Source: an uncultured Pelagibacteraceae bacterium (GTDB lineage Bacteria > Pseudomonadota > Alphaproteobacteria > Pelagibacterales > Pelagibacteraceae). Taken from it: a stretch of 64,000 nt of DNA. Every line of letters begins with the position of its first letter. Within the stretch, counting starts at the first letter, position 1. Below the pieces are notes generated by a model. That model was not told the origin of the DNA, ran no database searches, and worked only from the letters and a program-made list of their open reading frames with translations. Shown here piece by piece: positions 18,078-28,147 of this stretch. The translations under genes were made by a program, and so were the position numbers. The stretch is from NCBI GenBank assembly GCA_902559635.1, contig CACEIY010000001.1, positions 57,549 to 121,548 of the forward strand, written 5' to 3'.

Positions 18078-19544
18078 ATGACAATGAATTCTGTTGTGAT
18101 AGGTTCTGGATTTGGTGGTATAGCTGCTGCTCTTCGTCTAAAAGCTAAAGGTCATGATGTGACTTTAATTGAAAAACACCAAGATCTTGGGGGCAGAGCA
18201 AGAGTGTTTAGGAGAAATGGATTTATCTATGATGGTGGTCCCACAGTTATTACAGCTCCCTATTTAATTAACGAGTTATTTGAGTTATTTAAAAAAAATC
18301 CAAAAGATTATATTGAGCTTTCTCCACTCAAAATTTGGTATCAATTTGTTTTCGAAGACAATTCAAAGTTTAATTATTCAGGTGATGAAGTTGAAATGAA
18401 AAAACAGATTGAAAAAATCAATAAAGAAGATGTCTTAGGTTATGAAAAATTAGTTAACTTTACTAAAAAGATTTTTGACAAAGGGTTTACAGAACTCGCT
18501 GATGTCCCATTTGATAAACCTTTAGTGATGATGCAACAACTACCAGCCTTATTAAAGCTCAAAAGTTATAAGTCGGTATACTCATTGGTTTCATCTTACA
18601 TAAAAAATGAAAAATTAAGAAGAATGTTAAGTATGCACCCTCTCCTAGTTGGAGGTAATCCTTTTACAACAACTTCTATTTATGGGCTAATTTTATATCT
18701 AGAAAAAAAATGGGGTATTCATTATTCGATGGGTGGAACGGGTAGCATTATAAAAGGTTTTGAAAAACTAATGAATGAAGTTGATATAGAAATAATAAAG
18801 GGTCATGAAGTAACTAAAATTATTTCTAATAATAATAAAATAACTGGCGTTCAATTAGACAACCAAACTAGCATTGAAACTAATAATGTTATTTGTAACG
18901 CAGACCCACCTGCGGTCTATGAAAAAATGTTAAATGGAAATAAAAATAACTCAATTATGTTTAAATGGAAAAAAAATAGAATGGAATATTCAATGGGATT
19001 ATTTGTTTATTATTTTGGTACAAAAAAAAAGTATGAAAATGTAGAACACCATACTATTAAGTTTGGAAATAAATACAAAGAACATCTTGATGACATATTC
19101 AATAATAAAAAATTAAATAATGATATTAGTTACTATCTTCATAGACCATCTGCTACTGACAAATCTATGGCTCCAGAAGGGCAAGATTGCTTTTATGTTC
19201 TAGTTCCAGTGCCTAATAATCAATCGAAAATTGATTGGTCTATTGAAGGAGAAAAGATGAAAGATTTGGTAATTGATAAAATGGAAAAAGATTTAATGCC
19301 AAATCTAAGAGAAAATATTATTGAAGATTTTTATTTAACACCTGATTACTTTGAAAAAGATTTAAATACAAAATACGGTTCTGGTTTTTCAATCCAGCCG
19401 AAATTTTCTCAATCAGCTTATTTTAGATTTCATAACAAGTCAGAGATATATGATGGACTTTATTTTGTAGGAGCAGGTACTCATCCAGGAGCTGGTGTAC
19501 CTGGGGTACTTTCTTCAGCAAAAGTATTAGATAAAATTTTATAA
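18078..19544 (+). CDS. crtI: Phytoene desaturase
   Basis: VIGSGFGGIAAALRLKAKGHDVTLIEKHQDLGGRARVF; FVGAGTHPGAGVPGVLSSAKVL. Confidence 0.96.
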   Translation: MTMNSVVIGSGFGGIAAALRLKAKGHDVTLIEKHQDLGGRARVFRRNGFIYDGGPTVITAPYLINELFELFKKNPKDYIELSPLKIWYQFVFEDNSKFNYSGDEVEMKKQIEKINKEDVLGYEKLVNFTKKIFDKGFTELADVPFDKPLVMMQQLPALLKLKSYKSVYSLVSSYIKNEKLRRMLSMHPLLVGGNPFTTTSIYGLILYLEKKWGIHYSMGGTGSIIKGFEKLMNEVDIEIIKGHEVTKIISNNNKITGVQLDNQTSIETNNVICNADPPAVYEKMLNGNKNNSIMFKWKKNRMEYSMGLFVYYFGTKKKYENVEHHTIKFGNKYKEHLDDIFNNKKLNNDISYYLHRPSATDKSMAPEGQDCFYVLVPVPNNQSKIDWSIEGEKMKDLVIDKMEKDLMPNLRENIIEDFYLTPDYFEKDLNTKYGSGFSIQPKFSQSAYFRFHNKSEIYDGLYFVGAGTHPGAGVPGVLSSAKVLDKIL

Positions 19545-20395
19545 TGTCTAATAAAAGTTACTTATCTGTTTACGCTAAATCATTCAGTTGGGCTGGTTTT
19601 TTTTTGCCCAAAGAAACTTTGAAAAAATGTTCTGCTTTGTATGATTTTTGTAGAGTTGCAGACAACATTGCAGATGATAATGAAAAAATAGAAAATAAAG
19701 AAAAAAAATTTAATCATTTTGAAAATGATTTTAATCAAAAGAACTTTGATGATCCTATTATCAAAAATATGTGGGATCTTATTGAAGAATTCAATATATC
19801 CTTGAAAATTGTTCAAGATTTACTAACGGGAATAAAATCAGACATTAAAGATAAGGTTAAATTAAATACAAAGAAAGATCTGTTGGTTTACTCATACAGA
19901 GTAGCTGGAACTGTTGGATTAATGATGGCAAAAATTTTAAAAGTAAATAAAAAAAGTTCACTCAAGTCAGCAATCGATCTAGGAATTGCGATGCAGCTTA
20001 CTAATATATCGAGAGATGTAATTGAAGATTCTGAAAATAATCGTTTTTACATAAATGAAAATTTTGAAGAAATTTTATCAACTATCAATCTTGCTGATAC
20101 TTTTTATGAAAATTCATTTTATTCAATTAAGGATATACCTATAAGTTTCCGTTTTTCTATTCTGGTAGCTAGAAGAGTTTATAGAAAAATAGGAGATAAG
20201 ATAAAAAACAAAAAAAATTTAGAAAATTATCAAAATTCAGGGAAGATATATGTATCAAATGTTGAAAAGGTCCTGGAGACTTTTCTCTCAATTTTTGACT
20301 TAATTAGACTATCATTTAGTCATAAATTAGATGATGAAATACAACATGATCATAATTTGATAAATGAGGAAATAAAATTAGATGAGAGAATTTGA
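19544..20395 (+). CDS. crtB: Phytoene synthase
   Basis: KSFSWAGFFLPKE, YDFCRVADNIADD, YRVAGTVGLMM, AMQLTNISRDVIED. Confidence 0.95.
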   Translation: MSNKSYLSVYAKSFSWAGFFLPKETLKKCSALYDFCRVADNIADDNEKIENKEKKFNHFENDFNQKNFDDPIIKNMWDLIEEFNISLKIVQDLLTGIKSDIKDKVKLNTKKDLLVYSYRVAGTVGLMMAKILKVNKKSSLKSAIDLGIAMQLTNISRDVIEDSENNRFYINENFEEILSTINLADTFYENSFYSIKDIPISFRFSILVARRVYRKIGDKIKNKKNLENYQNSGKIYVSNVEKVLETFLSIFDLIRLSFSHKLDDEIQHDHNLINEEIKLDERI

Positions 20396-21449
20396 TTATA
20401 TTATTGTTGGTGGTGGTTGTGCAGGATTATCACTTGCATATGAACTTGAGATTAATGAAAAATTAAAAAATAAAACTTTAGCTATTATTGAGCCAAGAGC
20501 AGAATATAAAAAAGACAAAACTTGGTCTTTTTGGAAGGTAGCAGCACACAATTTTGATGATTGTGTTAAGAAAAATTGGGAAAATTTTTCTGTTAATATA
20601 CCAAAAAAAACTAATCATTTAGAATGTAAAATTTATCCATACCAAAGTATTGATAGTGGGTTGTTCTATGAAAAAATTAACAATAAATTAAAAGAAAATG
20701 ATAATATTTCTTTCTTTAAAGATATAAGCGAAATTAATTCAAAAAATTCTTTTGTTTTTAATAGTGTTCCATCGATTAAAAAAGATTATCGTAACCTTTG
20801 GCAGCATTTTTGTGGTGTAGAAATTGAAACTCAAAACAATTTTTTTGATGATGAAATTTTTAATCTTATGGATTTCGACTGTGATCAAAGAGAAAGTGTT
20901 CATTTCTTTTACACTCTACCTTACACAAAAACTAAGGCTTTAATTGAAACTACTTGGTTATCAAAAATGAATGATGATTCTCAAAAAGATTATGACACAC
21001 AAATTAAAGATTATATTGAAAATCACTTAAATTTAAAAAATTACAAAATAATTTATAAAGAAGAAGGTGCAATACCTTTATTCTACCCAACATATGAAAA
21101 AGAAAAAAATAAAATAAATATTGGAACTGCGGGTGGTATGACAAGGTTAAGTACTGGTTATACTTTTCTAAATATTCAAGAACATAGTAAATATATATGT
21201 CAAAATATTGAAAATATTTCAAATGCTAAAAAATTTGAGATAAGTAAAAAATATCAATTCTTAGATGATATTTTTTTAAGGGTTTTAGATAAAAACCCTG
21301 AGCTGATGCCTAACATATTTTTTAAAATGTTTAAGAGTTCACCAAAGACTGTTATAAAATTTTTATCTAATAAAAGTAATTTTTTAGAGGATTTGTTTAT
21401 AGTTTTAAAAATGCCAAAATTAACTTTTATTAAAGCGTTATTTTATTAG
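20382..21449 (+). CDS. crtY: Lycopene beta-cyclase
   Basis: DYIIVGGGCAGLSLAYEL, TWSFW, EGAIPLF, NIGTAGGMTRLSTGYTFLNIQ. Confidence 0.95.
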   Translation: MREFDYIIVGGGCAGLSLAYELEINEKLKNKTLAIIEPRAEYKKDKTWSFWKVAAHNFDDCVKKNWENFSVNIPKKTNHLECKIYPYQSIDSGLFYEKINNKLKENDNISFFKDISEINSKNSFVFNSVPSIKKDYRNLWQHFCGVEIETQNNFFDDEIFNLMDFDCDQRESVHFFYTLPYTKTKALIETTWLSKMNDDSQKDYDTQIKDYIENHLNLKNYKIIYKEEGAIPLFYPTYEKEKNKINIGTAGGMTRLSTGYTFLNIQEHSKYICQNIENISNAKKFEISKKYQFLDDIFLRVLDKNPELMPNIFFKMFKSSPKTVIKFLSNKSNFLEDLFIVLKMPKLTFIKALFY

Positions 21450-21461
21450 TTTTATAAATAA

Positions 21462-22397
21462 ATGAATAATCAAATTAAAAGAATAAATTTCAATCACTCT
21501 TTTATTTTTTTTTTATTTTGTAACTTTTTTTCTTTAATAATTTTTAAAATTAATAATTTTACAATCTCCCCACTAATTTGCTTATTCTTAATTTTAAGTA
21601 TTGGTATATCTCACGGTTCGCTAGATAACATTAAAGGGAAAAAACTTTTTAAAATTCTTGAAATAAATAATTTTTTTATTTTTTATTTGTCATATATTTT
21701 AATAGCTGTAACTGTTATAATTTTATGGATAATCCTACCTTCGGTTTCTTTAATAATATTTTTAATAGTGGCCTCTTATCATTTTGGGAAAGAAGATACT
21801 CAATTTTTGATGGTTAAAAATTCATTTTATAATCAATTATTATTTTTCTTTAAAGGTTCATTGATAATTTTAGCACCTATGTATTTTCATTTTGGTGAAA
21901 CAGTATCTATATTTAAATTGTTGCTTATAAATAATGAATCTTTTTATGAAGTTTTAAATTTTATAGAAACAAATAAAATTTTACTAATTGGTATTATTTT
22001 AAGTACTTTTTCTAGTATTTCATTATTTACTATAAAATTTGAATTAAAAAAATTTACAATTTTTTTAGATTATTTTTCTATTCTAATTATAAATTATTAT
22101 TTTTCCCCATTATTAGCATTTACAATTTATTTTTGTTTTTTACATTCTGTCAGACATAGTATTACATTAATTTGTGAACTAGATAAAAATGATCTTAAAA
22201 ATGGATTAAAACTCTTTATTAAAAAAGCTTTACCACTTACAATTCTTGCTGCTACTTTTTGTTTAATTGGCCTTTATTTATTAAATAATGCGTATGATTT
22301 TAATAGTTCAATTGTTAAAATCATATTTATAGGTTTGGCGTCTTTAACCTTTCCACATATATTGCTCGAATATTTAATTGAAAAAAATGAAAAATAA
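21462..22397 (+). CDS. blh: Beta-carotene 15,15'-dioxygenase, Brp/Blh family
   Basis: SIGISHGSLDNIKGKK, IVASYHFGKEDTQF, FLHSVRHS; adjacent to crtIBY. Confidence 0.93.
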   Translation: MNNQIKRINFNHSFIFFLFCNFFSLIIFKINNFTISPLICLFLILSIGISHGSLDNIKGKKLFKILEINNFFIFYLSYILIAVTVIILWIILPSVSLIIFLIVASYHFGKEDTQFLMVKNSFYNQLLFFFKGSLIILAPMYFHFGETVSIFKLLLINNESFYEVLNFIETNKILLIGIILSTFSSISLFTIKFELKKFTIFLDYFSILIINYYFSPLLAFTIYFCFLHSVRHSITLICELDKNDLKNGLKLFIKKALPLTILAATFCLIGLYLLNNAYDFNSSIVKIIFIGLASLTFPHILLEYLIEKNEK

Positions 22398-23328
22398 AGA
22401 ATTAAAAATATTACTATCTTCACCAAGAGGATTTTGTGCTGGTGTTGAAAGAGCTATAGAAATAGTAGAAAAATCTATTCAAAAATATGGTGCTCCAGTT
22501 TATGTTCGTCATGAGATAGTTCATAACAAATATGTGGTTGATGATTTAAAAAGTAAGGGGGCTATCTTTGTAGAAGAGCTTGAAGAAATCAATGATAAAT
22601 CAAGACCTGTTATTTTTTCAGCACATGGTGTTCCAAAAAAAATACCAGAAGATGCAAAAAGTTATAATATGACTTATGTTGATGCCACGTGTCCGTTGGT
22701 ATCAAAAGTACATAGAGAAGCTGAAAATCTGTATAAAGCAGGCTATCATTTAATATTAATTGGACATCAAAACCACCCAGAAGTTATTGGCACTATGGGT
22801 CAACTACCTAAAGGATCTATTGATCTTATTCAAAACGAAGATGATGCAAAAAAATACAATTCTCAAAATAAAAAAATTGCATATGTCACGCAAACAACTT
22901 TATCAGTAGATGATACAAAAGATATAATCCAAATTTTAAAAAATAGATTTCCTGACGTACGTGAACCCTTAAAAGAAGATATTTGTTACGCAACAACAAA
23001 TAGACAAATGGCAGTTAAAAATATTGCAAAAAAATGTGATTTATTTTTTATAATAGGTAGTAGAAATTCATCAAATTCTGTCAGATTAGTTGAGGTTGCA
23101 AAAAAATCTGGATGTTCGAATGCTATATTAATTCATTCTCAAAGTGAAATTCCGTATGACTTAATAGAAAAATCAAATACAATTGGTATTTCCTCTGGAG
23201 CTTCAGCGCCAGAAATATTAGTTAATGATTTTATAAATAAATTAAAAAAAAGATTTGAGATCAACATAGATGAAGTAGAAATTATCAAAGAAGACGTAGT
23301 TTTTAAAATTCCTAAAAAGTTAAATTAA
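22387..23328 (+). CDS. ispH: 4-hydroxy-3-methylbut-2-enyl diphosphate reductase
   Basis: LLSSPRGFCAGVERAIEIVE, VYVRHEIVHNKYVV, SAHGVPKKI, DATCPLVSKVH; start uncertain (22378 or 22387). Confidence 0.96.
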   Translation: MKNKELKILLSSPRGFCAGVERAIEIVEKSIQKYGAPVYVRHEIVHNKYVVDDLKSKGAIFVEELEEINDKSRPVIFSAHGVPKKIPEDAKSYNMTYVDATCPLVSKVHREAENLYKAGYHLILIGHQNHPEVIGTMGQLPKGSIDLIQNEDDAKKYNSQNKKIAYVTQTTLSVDDTKDIIQILKNRFPDVREPLKEDICYATTNRQMAVKNIAKKCDLFFIIGSRNSSNSVRLVEVAKKSGCSNAILIHSQSEIPYDLIEKSNTIGISSGASAPEILVNDFINKLKKRFEINIDEVEIIKEDVVFKIPKKLN

Positions 23329-24294
23329 ATGGCCGTTTATACAAAAATAAATAAAAAAGATATTTTATATATTAATCAAAAATTTAATAATGAAAACTTC
23401 ACAAGTTTTAAAGGTATCAAACAAGGTATAGAAAATACAAACTATTTGTTAAAATCAAATAATAAGAAATTTATATTAACAATTTTTGAAAAAAGAGTTT
23501 CAAAAAAAGATATACCTTTTTTTATGGAACTAATGGCTCAATTAAACAAATCAAAAATTGATTGTCCTAGGCCTTTACGAAATCAAAATGGAAATTATCT
23601 TATTAAATTAAAAAATAAATCTGCATGTGTAGTGTCTTTCTTAGAAGGAAAAGATAAAAAAAAACTTAGCTTAAAAAATTGTTATGAAATAGGACAGATG
23701 ATAGCCCAAATGCATTTATTTACAAGAAGAATGAGACTTTATAGGAAAAACTCTATGAACATTAAAAATTTAAATCCATTAGTAAAAAGCATAAAGTTTA
23801 AATCAAAAAAATTTAATAATTTAGAAAAATTTCTAAAAAATAATTTTAAAGATATAACAAGAAAATGGCCTAAAAAATTACCTAACGGAATAATCCATGG
23901 AGATTTATTTATTGATAATATATTTTTCAAAAAAAATAAGTTATCTGGATTTATTGATTTTTATTTTGCTGCTAATGATTATTTTATGTATGAAATAGCA
24001 ATTTGCATTAATGCTTTATGTTTTGATAAAAAAAATTCTAAATTTATAATTAATAAACTAAAAGTAAAAAATTTATTAAAAGGATATCAAAAAATTAAAA
24101 AAATTAATCTTAAAGAAAAAAAATCTTTAAATATTTTATGTCGTGGTGCTGCAATGAGATATTTTCTTACTAGACTTTATGATTATTCTAATACTCCTAA
24201 AACTGCATTGATAAAAATAAAAGATCCCAGAGAATATTATCAAAAACTTGTAATTCATAATAATTTAAAGACATATAAAGATTATTTAATTTAA
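23329..24294 (+). CDS. thrB: Homoserine kinase (ThrB, aminoglycoside phosphotransferase fold)
   Basis: GIKQGIENTNYLLKSNNKKFILTIFEKR, NGIIHGDLFIDNIFF. Confidence 0.92.
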   Translation: MAVYTKINKKDILYINQKFNNENFTSFKGIKQGIENTNYLLKSNNKKFILTIFEKRVSKKDIPFFMELMAQLNKSKIDCPRPLRNQNGNYLIKLKNKSACVVSFLEGKDKKKLSLKNCYEIGQMIAQMHLFTRRMRLYRKNSMNIKNLNPLVKSIKFKSKKFNNLEKFLKNNFKDITRKWPKKLPNGIIHGDLFIDNIFFKKNKLSGFIDFYFAANDYFMYEIAICINALCFDKKNSKFIINKLKVKNLLKGYQKIKKINLKEKKSLNILCRGAAMRYFLTRLYDYSNTPKTALIKIKDPREYYQKLVIHNNLKTYKDYLI

Positions 24295-24719
24295 TGATTG
24301 AGATATATACTGATGGCTCTTGTTTACAAAATCCTGGAAACGGTGGTTGGGCTGCAATTATAAATTATGAAGGTAATATCAAAAAAATAAGTGGTAGCGA
24401 AAAAAATACTACGAATAATAGAATGGAATTATTAGCTCCAATAAATGCTTTAAAACAAATAGAACATAATAAGGAAATTCAGATTTATACTGACTCACAA
24501 TACGTAAAACTCGGAATAACTGAGTGGATAAATACTTGGGTAAAAAATAATTGGCAAACCTCTAAAAAAGAGGATGTTAAAAATAAAGATTTATGGATTG
24601 AACTTTATGATCTTAATAATTCATTTAATATTAAATGGAATTGGATAAAAGCTCATTCAGGAAATGCCTTAAATGAAGAGGTAGATTTACTAGCAAAAAA
24701 AGCTGCTTTGCTAGATTAG
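24294..24719 (+). CDS. rnhA: Ribonuclease HI
   Basis: IEIYTDGSCLQNPGNGGWAAII, NNRMELLAPINAL, YTDSQYV, WNWIKAHSGN. Confidence 0.96.
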   Translation: MIEIYTDGSCLQNPGNGGWAAIINYEGNIKKISGSEKNTTNNRMELLAPINALKQIEHNKEIQIYTDSQYVKLGITEWINTWVKNNWQTSKKEDVKNKDLWIELYDLNNSFNIKWNWIKAHSGNALNEEVDLLAKKAALLD

Positions 24720-25196
24720 TTTCAAAAAGTTTTCTGCTGCTGAAATTTCACAGGCACCCGTTTCTTTTTCTACTTGTATTTTAATAACACTCGAATCTTT
24801 AATCAACATTGTATATCTATTAGATCTCATACCAAGTCCTCTAGCACTTTTATCTACTTCTGCTCCAATAGCTTTAGTAAAATTTAAAAAAGGATCACTC
24901 ATCATAATAATTTTATTAGTAACGTTATTTTCTTTTCCCCAAGCATTCATAACAAATGGATCATTTACTGAAATACAAATAATCTGATCTATGCCCTTAT
25001 CTTTATAACGATCATACATTTTAACATATCCTGGTAAATGTTTTGCTGAGCAAACTGAAGTATATGCACCTGGTAAACCAAAAAGTATAGTTTTTTTATT
25101 CCTTAAAAATTCTTCAATATTTTTTTTAATTGGCTCACCATTTTCTAAAATAAAAACTTCTGAATTGGGTATCTTATCATTTTCTTTTATTTTCAT
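24711..25196 (-). CDS. Peroxiredoxin (Prx5-like)
   Basis: TILFGLPGAYTSVCSAKHLPGYV; CISVNDPFVMNAWGK. Confidence 0.92.
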   Translation of the reverse strand: MKIKENDKIPNSEVFILENGEPIKKNIEEFLRNKKTILFGLPGAYTSVCSAKHLPGYVKMYDRYKDKGIDQIICISVNDPFVMNAWGKENNVTNKIIMMSDPFLNFTKAIGAEVDKSARGLGMRSNRYTMLIKDSSVIKIQVEKETGACEISAAENFLKLI

Positions 25197-26563
25197 TTTA
25201 TACTTTTCTTTATAAACTGTTTAACTTCCTCTGTATTGTTTTTTAAAACTTCAAAATTTTCATCTTTATCTAATAAATATTCTAATTCCTCAGGTAACTT
25301 TTCACTCTTATTTATTGCAAGATTTATAGCATCTGGAAATTTACTTGGATGAGCAGTTGATAAAACCACACAATCTTTAATAAATAATTTTTTTGCAGCT
25401 CCTACTCCAACTGCAGTATGTGGGTCCAATATTTTATCATTTTCTTCATAATTTTTTTTAATAATACTTAGAGTTTCTTCTTTATTACAACTTTCAGACA
25501 AAAAATCTTTTTGAATTATTTCTAAACTTGATTTATCAATCTGATAAGAATTTTCTTTAATCTTTTTCATTATATCTGCTGTAATTTCAGAATTAGAGTT
25601 ATTAATATAATAAATTAATCTTTCAAAGTTACTTGCTAATTGAATATCCATACTGGGTGAAATTGTTTCTTTTACCTTTTTTGAAATATAGTCTCCTTTT
25701 GAGATAGCTCTATACAAAATATCATTTTCATTTGTTGCAACTATAAATTTATCAATTGGTAGTCCCATTTTTTTTGAAATATAACCAGCAAAAACATCAC
25801 CAAAGTTTCCTGTGGGAACTGAGAAAGAAACACTCTCCTTATTTAACTTAAAATATGTGTAAAAATAATATACTGATTGAGCAATAATTCTTGCCCAATT
25901 TATTGAATTCACTCCAGACATATTTATAGATTTAGAAAATTTTAAATCAGAAAACATTTGTTTTACAATATTTTGACAATCGTCAAAATTTCCATCTATT
26001 GCAATATTAAAAACGTTTTTTTCTTCAACTGTAGTCATTAATTTTCTTTGAACTGAAGAAATTCTTTTATTAGGATGTAAAACAAAAATATTTAAATTAG
26101 ATTTACCTTTAATAGCGTCTATAGCCGCCGCACCTGTATCTCCAGATGTTGCTACAACAATGTTAATTTTTTTATCATTTTTACTTAGATAATATTCATA
26201 TAAATTTCCTATTAATTGCATTGCAACATCTTTAAATGCTAATGTTGGACCATGAAATAATTCTAATAATTTTATCTCTCCAACATTTGAGATTTTAACA
26301 ACTTCTTTCTCTCTAAATGTTGAATATGATTTATTAATTAAAGATGAAAGTTCTTCTTTTGAGATAAAATCTTCTGAAAATAGACTAATTATCTCTGCAG
26401 ATAATGCATTATAGTTTAAATTTTTAAGCTTTATTAACTCCTCAGCACTAAATTTTTTTAATGTTTTTGGAACATAAAGACCACCATCGTCAGCTAATCC
26501 TTTTATGAAAACTTGCTCAAAGTTATACTCTTTAGTGTTATCTCTTGTACTAATATATTTCAT
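25193..26563 (-). CDS. thrC: Threonine synthase
   Basis: MKYISTRD, ELFHGPTLAFKDVAMQLIG, VATSGDTGAAAIDA, HPSKFPDAI. Confidence 0.96.
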   Translation of the reverse strand: MKYISTRDNTKEYNFEQVFIKGLADDGGLYVPKTLKKFSAEELIKLKNLNYNALSAEIISLFSEDFISKEELSSLINKSYSTFREKEVVKISNVGEIKLLELFHGPTLAFKDVAMQLIGNLYEYYLSKNDKKINIVVATSGDTGAAAIDAIKGKSNLNIFVLHPNKRISSVQRKLMTTVEEKNVFNIAIDGNFDDCQNIVKQMFSDLKFSKSINMSGVNSINWARIIAQSVYYFYTYFKLNKESVSFSVPTGNFGDVFAGYISKKMGLPIDKFIVATNENDILYRAISKGDYISKKVKETISPSMDIQLASNFERLIYYINNSNSEITADIMKKIKENSYQIDKSSLEIIQKDFLSESCNKEETLSIIKKNYEENDKILDPHTAVGVGAAKKLFIKDCVVLSTAHPSKFPDAINLAINKSEKLPEELEYLLDKDENFEVLKNNTEEVKQFIKKSIK

Positions 26564-26610
26564 CTATGAGTTTATTTTTACTCTAATGTAATTTTGTTTA
26601 GTCGCAATAT

Positions 26611-27528
26611 CTAAATTAAATTATCCACTAAAAATAATACAAAGATCAAAAATAAATAGAAAATTGAATAAGCAAATACTTTTTTTGCCTTTTTTAATTC
26701 AAATTTATTTTTTCTATATTTGTATAAATCATAACAAATATAATTGTAGTATAGAGTAAGAGATAAAGAGATAAATAAGTATAATTTTCCACTAAAACCT
26801 ATAGCATAAGGGATCAAAATTACTGGAATCATAAATAAAGAATAAACAAAGATTTTTTTTTTTGTCTCTTCTACCCCATTCGTATTAGGTAACATTGGAA
26901 TTTTTGCTTTTGCATAGTCTTTGGCTTTATAAAGACTCAATGCCCAAAAATGAGATGGTGTCCAATAAAATATAATTAAAAAAAATGTAATTGGTTCAAA
27001 GGTTAAGGAGTTTGTTGCAATTGTCCATCCTATAACGGGAGGTAATGCACCCGCAGCCCCGCCAATAACAATATTTTGAGGCGTCTTTCTTTTTAACCAG
27101 ATAGTGTAAACAAAAACATAAAATGCAATTGTTATAAACAATAGTGTAGCTGATAAAATATTAGAAAAGTAATAAAGTCCAAAAATTGAAACTATAGATA
27201 AAATTATTCCATATATTAAAGCATAATCTTTATTAATTTTTCCTGTTGGAATAGGTCTAAGACATGTTCTTGTCATTAAACTATCTAAATCAGACTCATA
27301 CCACATATTTAAAGTTCCTGCAGCTCCAGCACCTATAGCTACAAACAAAATACTAATTAAAGAGTCAAAAAGAGAAATTTGGTTTGGAGAAGTCAATAAG
27401 CCTACTGTACAAGTAAATATAACTAGAGACATAACTCTTGGTTTCATCAACAAGTAAAGAGACTTAATAAAGATTCCTAAATCTAATAGTAATATTGAAA
27501 CAGCTCTTTTTCTAACTATATTGGACAA
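26611..27528 (-). CDS. ctaB: Protoheme IX farnesyltransferase (heme O synthase)
   Basis: LMKPRVMSLVIFTCTVG, NMWYESDLDSLMTRTCLRPIPTGKI, GGAAGALPPVIGW. Confidence 0.95.
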   Translation of the reverse strand: MSNIVRKRAVSILLLDLGIFIKSLYLLMKPRVMSLVIFTCTVGLLTSPNQISLFDSLISILFVAIGAGAAGTLNMWYESDLDSLMTRTCLRPIPTGKINKDYALIYGIILSIVSIFGLYYFSNILSATLLFITIAFYVFVYTIWLKRKTPQNIVIGGAAGALPPVIGWTIATNSLTFEPITFFLIIFYWTPSHFWALSLYKAKDYAKAKIPMLPNTNGVEETKKKIFVYSLFMIPVILIPYAIGFSGKLYLFISLSLTLYYNYICYDLYKYRKNKFELKKAKKVFAYSIFYLFLIFVLFLVDNLI

Positions 27529-27530
27529 AA

Positions 27531-27797
27531 CTAACTAGCGTTTATTACAACAAATATTATAAACAATATCATTCCAATAATGAGAATATGATTGCCTAAA
27601 TCGAAAAATCCTATTTGTTGATTTTTTTTATCGATAAATTTCCTACTAAGAGGTAAATTATCATATGGGTTTATTTTTATTTTTGAATCTTCACTATTTT
27701 TATCATTTTCAACTTTTATTGAAAAACCAAACCAAGTTAAATAAATGAAAAATAAAAAAAATATTAAAAATCCACCTAAAATAGTATATCCAGTCAT
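27531..27797 (-). CDS. Small membrane protein in cytochrome oxidase operon
   Basis: 88 aa, two predicted TM helices; between coxIV-like gene and ctaB, same strand with short spacers. Confidence 0.7.
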   Translation of the reverse strand: MTGYTILGGFLIFFLFFIYLTWFGFSIKVENDKNSEDSKIKINPYDNLPLSRKFIDKKNQQIGFFDLGNHILIIGMILFIIFVVINAS

Positions 27798-27803
27798 AAA
27801 TTA

Positions 27804-28139
27804 TTATCCTCCAACAACAAAATAAAATAGTCTTGTAAAGACAGTATATTCAAATTCTGCAACCATCAGAAAAATAAAACACGCTATTGCTGTCATTGGC
27901 CACAAAAGAACGTTTACAAGTGCATATCGCTCCCAATACAAATGCATAAAAAAAGCCATAATTAATCCAGCTTTTGCAAACATAAATAGTAAAATTAAAG
28001 ACCATCTAAGCATGCCTTGAAACTGATACCAGTCCACCATGTATGAAAAGAAACTTAAAACAAATAATAAACCCCATATCCAAAGATATATCCCTATCTT
28101 ATGAGTAGTTGATTGTTCTTTTTCTTTTATTTCGCTCAT
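27804..28139 (-). CDS. Cytochrome c oxidase subunit IV (prokaryotic)
   Basis: HKIGIYLWIWGLLFVLSFFSYMVD, KAGLIMAFFMHLYWER. Confidence 0.85.
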   Translation of the reverse strand: MSEIKEKEQSTTHKIGIYLWIWGLLFVLSFFSYMVDWYQFQGMLRWSLILLFMFAKAGLIMAFFMHLYWERYALVNVLLWPMTAIACFIFLMVAEFEYTVFTRLFYFVVGG

Positions 28140-28147
28140 AATTTAAC

